64,000 nucleotides of DNA from NCBI GenBank assembly GCA_029204225.1, contig CM055095.1:9826243-9890242 (forward strand), written 5' to 3'. The notes beneath the pieces are model-generated. The model saw nothing but the letters and a program-made list of their open reading frames with translations, made no database searches and was not told where the DNA came from. How positions within the stretch are numbered: position 1 is the stretch's first letter; every line of letters starts with the position of its first letter. The DNA comes from Diphasiastrum complanatum. Taxonomy: Eukaryota; Streptophyta; Lycopodiopsida; Lycopodiales; Lycopodiaceae. The position numbers and the translations under genes are program-made. Shown here piece by piece: positions 58,901 through 64,000 of the stretch.

Positions 58901-59093
58901 CAAGAAGATGGAGTAGATTAAAACCAAGATGGATGAAAATGTTATTGGCTAATCGCATTGTCTCAGAATGATCCTTGACTTTCAGTAAAAAGAGGTTGCC
59001 TATGTAAGGTTTGGGGGCCTTACAGTGGTGCAGAGAGAGTGGGGTGTCTCTGGAAGCCATGAATACAGTAATAGTGTGATTCTGGAAAGTTTG
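55967..59093 (-). pseudogene. Large accessory ORF downstream of Tat integrase (copy 2)
   Basis: It starts at 59093 with MASRDTPLSLHHCKAPKPYI and, read downward, shows: an N-terminal domain to about 58640 (SLIRAAYSSYLDEFHSFHI, IDITPAKIQLIGFPDTGESI, SYDHNYFKKFLLDDGKTIAH); a Ser/Pro-rich linker (about 58400-57650); a Gln/Glu-rich coiled coil (57600-57100: NERLVA, ISNLQTIIDNLIAERDEALA, QVARSAMKEQLELVDLNDFA); a second Pro/Ser linker (57040-56690: QGPSQVPNPPSTNPQGTGD); and a C-terminal domain, open for 207 codons (56590-55967), with LDPQHAWCHQLFLQSKTSME, YLDALAYMRINPYYYPVARR and NGYWDRGLPPIAIDINKP. Stops break the middle. It lies downstream of the Tat pol at 59790-61020 in the same orientation, the place of extra or env-like ORFs in Tat/Athila elements. 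I recognise no env signature and no transmembrane segment. The function is unknown. Confidence 0.75.
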
Positions 59094-59789
59094 AAATTTT
59101 CTGAGAATTTCAGCATGAACTTGCTTGCAAGGATGTAAAATGAAGTCGTGGGGAGGATGGGTGAGGCCTATATATAGACTTTTTTTGACAAGAATTCGCA
59201 AATTTTCTCAGAAATCGTTCTCAGTGTCCACGATTTCCTAGTGAGGATCGCAAATTTTGAGGCACTATTTTGAGGGCTGGCAAATTCCTGTAAGTGATTT
59301 TTTGTACAAAAATGAGTAAAAATGGCTGACAATACAAAATTTGGTTTGATCAGAATTCACGGGATATGATAGAGAAATTGTGGAGATGAATTTGAGGCTC
59401 AACGAATAATCTACGAATTCTATCAGTGAGGATCTGATGCAAAAAACTAACTTTTTTCTATTTCTGATAAGTTTTTCTTTGAGACAGAATTCGTGGAGGT
59501 AATAAATGAATCGTGCATGCTAAAAAAAGGGGATGGGCGAATTCTATCTGATGTGGTTGTGAGACAAATTTTTTGAAAAGAATGATTCTTGTGGTTTGCA
59601 CAGACAAAGACTGATTGTATGCCTGATCTGATGATATCTTGATGTTTTGACACAATAAAACACACCAAAAATTGTTGAAATTGCAAGCAAACAGTAAACA
59701 GAATTAAAGAACAAAATTTAGAAAATAAAACAACTAATAATATCAAGATAAAAACAATGCTCATTGTACTTTCACAATCTGCTCCCATT
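59094..59789 (-). other. Spacer between Tat pol and accessory ORF
   Basis: Non-coding on the minus strand. Words such as GAATTC.C/GAATTCGC recur several times (59170-59560), reminiscent of the motif clustering seen before copy 1 of the accessory ORF but with a different word. Confidence 0.4.
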
Positions 59790-61020
59790 GACCACAGTGT
59801 CTAAAAGATCGCCTTGTAGGGTTTGGAGTTGGACATATTCGGAGGCAAATATCTTTTGAATGACATAAGGTCCTTGGCCAGAAAATTTGAGTTTTCCTTT
59901 AAAGGCTTTGGCTTGGTATAGCAAAACCTTATCTCTGAACTGAAACTCTTTGAGTTCTAAGGATCAATCATGCCATGTCTTTTGTCGACGTTTGTGGGCT
60001 TGTTGAGCATGGATGCTGATCCGACGTGCTTCACACAGTTGTTCCAGATGAAATAACATGTTTGCTAGGATTTGTCAATTATCTAGCTCAAGATTATAGG
60101 CTACTCGAACGGATGGAATATGGAATTCTATAGGCATAACGGCTTCTTGGCCATATACTAGCCGAAAAGAGGTTAAGTCTGTGGCTCGCTTCGGGGTAGT
60201 GCGGTAGGCCCATAGAGCAGCATGAAGTTTTAGTTCCCAATCGGATCGGCTGGACTCGACGGTTTTGGTGAGAACGCCACATAAAATTTTGTTTGTGGAC
60301 TCTGCTTGGCCATTGCATCGTGGATAATACGGGGAACTTTTGTGATGTACCACAAAAAATTTGGAAAGTAGATCTACTATGACAGAGTTAAGAAAATGTG
60401 TACCCCTATCGCTGATAAGTTCTAGAGGACATCCGAAATGAATGATAACCTATTCATAGAAAAATTTTGTGGTAAAACGAGCGTCGCGCGAACAGCCCTT
60501 TCTTCAGCCCATTTGGTACAATAGTCCATAGCTACGATGATATATCGTGATTGAGTGTGTCTAGCAGTGGGACTAATGGGTTCAACATAATCAATTTCCC
60601 ATTTTTGGAAAGCTTGATCAGTTGTGACAGGGCATAAAGGCATGTAGTCAGTCTTCTGAAATCATTTTGTTCGTTGACAAACATCACAGGCCTTAGTGTA
60701 GGTATGTGTATCCTTAAAGAGAGTTGGCCACCAGAATCTGGCCAAGAGCATTTTGTTAGCAGTCATGTCGGAAGAGAAATGGCCTGCTCCAACACCTTCA
60801 TGAGTGAGGGAGATAACAGAGGGTATTTCACCTTCAGTAAGACAACGTCAGATAATTTCATCTAATCCTTGCTTGTAAAGTTGGCCTGTAATTAACGTAT
60901 AAGGTGTGATTTTGAGGACCAATGCACCTTGTTTGGGTTTAGATAAGGATGGATCCATCTGTCCTGAAGTTAAATATTCTGTGATTTCCTTGGCCCAAAC
61001 GCTATATTGCATACAAAGGG
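59790..61020 (-). pseudogene. Ty3/gypsy Tat-lineage integrase remnant
   Basis: Read downward: WAKEITEYLTSGQMDPSL and YTLITGQLYKQGLDEII (61000-60860), the Tat segment between RNase H and integrase; the zinc finger HEGVGAGHFSSDMTANKMLL...ACDVC (60810-60690), an HHCC set; the core WEIDYVEPISPTARHTQSRY (60600-60540); YYPRCNGQAESTNKIL (60330-60290) with the catalytic Glu kept; AALWAYRTTPKRATDL (60220-60170); and the C-terminal stretch GPYVIQKIFASEYVQLQTLQ ending DTVVNGS (59880-59790), equivalent to the end of the 14.6-kb copy. The central Asp region is frameshifted. RT and RNase H are absent from the window. Confidence 0.92.
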
Positions 61021-61854
<834 letters not shown>

Positions 61855-62654
61855 GAAACCGGCAGACCTTTATTAGAAAAAGAGAAAAGATACAATACAA
61901 AAGAAATGGCTCCCTTTTATAGATTTGGAAGGTGAGTCTCCTTCGCTTTGATTGGCCACTTCATTGAGGCAAGGATTCTAATTTAAGCCCTTCAAATTAA
62001 CACAAATCTAATCTAATCGTTCTAGCACAAAGTAAGTCACATGAATTATGTGAGTCCCACTTTGACCAAGATTAGACTCCCTATTTGCAGCTTGAGTTTG
62101 TGACTTTGGGCTTCTACATTATTTATTTACACATGTCACTTATTCCTAAAAATTATAGCTTCCTACTTGTGCTCATTGGGTTGAGCTTATATGCGCAGGA
62201 TGCTAGTGCCCTCACACTTATTACTCTACCTGTATAGTGTACTATGGCAGGGCCCACTTGGTAAGACTTGGCCAACATTAGTTTTAGTGGCGGGACCCAC
62301 TAAGTGCCCAACTGTGTCGTAAAACGTGGGGATGACTAGCAGCGAAAGCTCGAAGCTTTGAGCGTAGGCATGTAGGATCGGAAATGCACCAGTTAGCAAC
62401 AGAAATATTCAAGATGAATCATTCATACAAAGTGCGCAAATGAACAATATAGTAGTGAGACATAAAATTGCACTCTGATTAATATCAACAGTGAGTACAA
62501 TGGCTTGAAGTGATACCTTCAGCTTGAATGTTGAGCGTGATTACGCTGGCTATAGAAAACTCTGATAATAATAAAAATAAAACCTACTTAGCTTGATTCA
62601 GCTAGTAATATTTATTTACAAGTGTCATCAAAATATCTTACAAGCATTGAATGC

Positions 62655-63082
62655 TATTTATGCTAGTCTTTGTATATGTACAAAGTAGGTAACCACCCTT
62701 GGAATATTTAGCTGTCCAACTGTTTTTAGGGTTGATGATAAGTTGGCGACGTCGGTCTGCCATTGTTGTAAAAACTCGAAAAACCCGAAGGTGCCTTTGA
62801 ACAAGGAAGGTATGCAAATCCCGAAGGTGCCTAAAAAGACGAAGGTAGAGAAATGCGAAAAATCCGAAGGTAGGCCTGAAATGGAGTTCAAGGCATTTTG
62901 GTCACTGTGTCGCATTTTTCTCAAAAGTGCGAAAAATGTGAAGAAGGCAAAAAAGGCAAAGGTGCCTTAAGAAATAGATTGTGAAAAATGCGAAGGTCCA
63001 AAAATATGTAGTCGGCCTTCAGATGTTTTCAGAATGCTCATTACTTGAACGATTTGTTAAGGCTGAGCATTAAAATCTAACA
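62655..63082 (-). mobile_element. 3' LTR of minus-strand copia element (far end unresolved)
   Basis: On the minus strand the polypurine tract CATTAAGGGGAAG (63095-63083) is followed by TGTTAGATTTTAATGC, taken as the LTR start at 63082. A TATA-like GCATAAATAG lies at 62663-62654, so the LTR should extend further left, perhaps to about 62.3-62.4 kb, but no matching end was found. The LTR holds the GAAGGTGCC/CGAAAAA repeats at 62770-62995. Confidence 0.65.
62770..62995 (+). repeat. Irregular CGAAGGTGCC / GCGAAAAA repeat
   Basis: CCGAAGGTGCC or AAGGTGCC occurs about four times, and CGAAAAA or CGAAGGT several more, at spacings of 15-45 bases. The frame translates as Lys/Pro/Val/Glu-rich runs and is not considered a gene. 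Confidence 0.7.
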
Positions 63083-63089
63083 CTTCCCC

Positions 63090-63995
63090 TTAATGTGGAT
63101 TCTGAAAAGCTTTGATCTTCAGATTTAACATATCGTTAAATCTGAGATGTTGCTCTTTTGATAGAGCCTTTGTGAATTAATGTTGTTTGTCTTGCAGAAC
63201 ACTAATGCTAACACTAATTCCTTGCTATGCACTCTCTCTAAGGTAATGATACATGATTTCAATGTGTTTGCTTCGAAAGTGAAATCTCTGATTGAGAGAT
63301 AGTGCTATTGTGATTTGATTGTCAAAATAGATTGTTGTAGGAAGTGTTTGTGGAAGGGTTATGTCTGCAAGCAATTGCCTTAGCTAGATTGCCTCTTTGG
63401 TTGCATTTGTGGTAGCTATGTATTCAGATTCCATTGATGACAATGCAATTGAGGTTTGCTTCCAGCTATTCCATGAGATTGGGCCTTGGTTGTATAAAAA
63501 AACAAATTTCGAAGTTGATTTTATGGTATCTACATCTCCTGCCCAATCTGCATGTGTGTAGGCTTCAAGGATGTTGGCAGTTTGGCTGTCTCCATAGCAG
63601 ATGCTGAGAGTTTTCGTTGCCTGGATACACTTCATGACCTTTTTTAGTGCTTTCCAGTGAGTCGGGCCTGGATTTAACAGGAACTCGCTAAGTGTACTGA
63701 TCAAATATGCAAGGTTTAGTCGCGTGCAGATCATTGCGTACATCAGTGAGCCGATGATGGATTGAAATGCTACCCATTTCATTTCCTTCTTTTCTGCCTC
63801 AGTTTGAGGAGACTATTCCTTTGATAATTTTAGTCCAAGGTTGAGTGGAAAGTGACTTGGTTTGCAGTTGGCCATCCCATATTTTTTTAGCACGTTGTTG
63901 AGATATCGTTGCTGACTGATGAAAATCAGTCTACTGGGTTGAGCTCGTTGGATTTGGATTCCGAGATAGTAGTGGGCTGGACCCATGTCAGTCAT
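63090..63995 (-). pseudogene. Ty1/copia RT end and RNase H, cut by the right window edge
   Basis: Read downward: RT end MTDMGPAHYYLGIQIQRAQP and FISQQRYLNNVLKKYGMANC (63995-63850); connection GSLMYAMICTRLNLAYLIST (63750-63690); RNase H with YTHADWAGDVDTIKSTSKFV (63560-63510) and SSMESEYIATTNATKEA (63440-63395). A TAG replaces the usual Trp codon in EAI*LRQLLADI, followed by the tail QRFHFRSKHIEIMYHYLRE (63290-63230). A second stop lies near 63810. The catalytic Asp and Glu positions of RNase H are kept. The 5' part of the element is outside the window. Confidence 0.93.
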
Positions 63996-64000
63996 CTTGT

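Noticed and set aside
62658-62970. Lys/Pro/Val-rich plus-strand frame and its minus-strand counterpart
   Set aside because: They arise from the CGAAGGTGCC repeat inside an LTR.

Overview
This is nuclear DNA from a seed plant, most likely a large-genome gymnosperm such as a conifer. That assignment is an inference: it rests on plant gene families, GT-AG introns, very low gene density, several families of decayed Ty1/copia and Ty3/gypsy (Tat and chromovirus) retrotransposons, and long (CT/GA)n tracts. No organellar, bacterial or viral segment, CRISPR array, rRNA or tRNA gene was found.

Three host genes are supported. (1) A minus-strand gene at about 1701-4396 encodes the N-terminal part of a conserved plastid-type protein of unknown function. 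Three exons are visible and the 3' exons lie beyond the left edge. (2) A two-exon gene at 24139-25054 (+) encodes a small secreted EG45/plant-natriuretic-peptide-like protein of the expansin-like double-psi barrel family. (3) A three-exon gene at 49145-52428 (+) encodes a 616-residue nucleoredoxin with three thioredoxin-like domains and a C-terminal C1-type zinc finger. Its first domain has no cysteines at the active-site position, while the second and third keep WCPPC. Several ACGT-core boxes lie upstream.

The rest is mostly transposon debris. Left to right: a SINE-like copy and microsatellite (0.3-0.7 kb); promoter-like repeats mixed with microsatellites (4.7-6.5 kb); a copia fragment (6.6-7.9); a degenerate accessory ORF (8.4-10.3) and another ORF (10.5-11.3); a minus-strand Tat gypsy pol (14.6-16.5) flanked by a CTA-rich stretch; a copia gag start with primer binding site (16.8-17.6); a minus-strand CACTA transposase fossil (19.0-20.5); a palindrome-rich element (21.5-22.1); a chromovirus-like element with two recognisable LTRs (26.3-29.4); a copia gag-to-RT remnant (30.1-32.7); a perfect 181-bp tandem duplication (33.6-34.0); a motif-rich LTR region feeding a copia gag-protease ORF (34.5-38.1); a chromovirus integrase plus LTR (38.2-40.3); a Tat gag-protease-RT (40.4-43.2); copia scraps (43.8-44.6); a second SINE copy (45.1); a minus-strand Tat integrase followed by a large accessory ORF (61.0-56.0); and a minus-strand copia RNase H end with its LTR start (64.0-63.1).

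I found no new functional system that I would defend. The best leads are the two related accessory ORFs of Tat-type elements, the TGTCGG palindrome element, the clusters of TGACTCGC in both orientations at two loci, the paired SINE copies, and the inactive-active-active nucleoredoxin layout.
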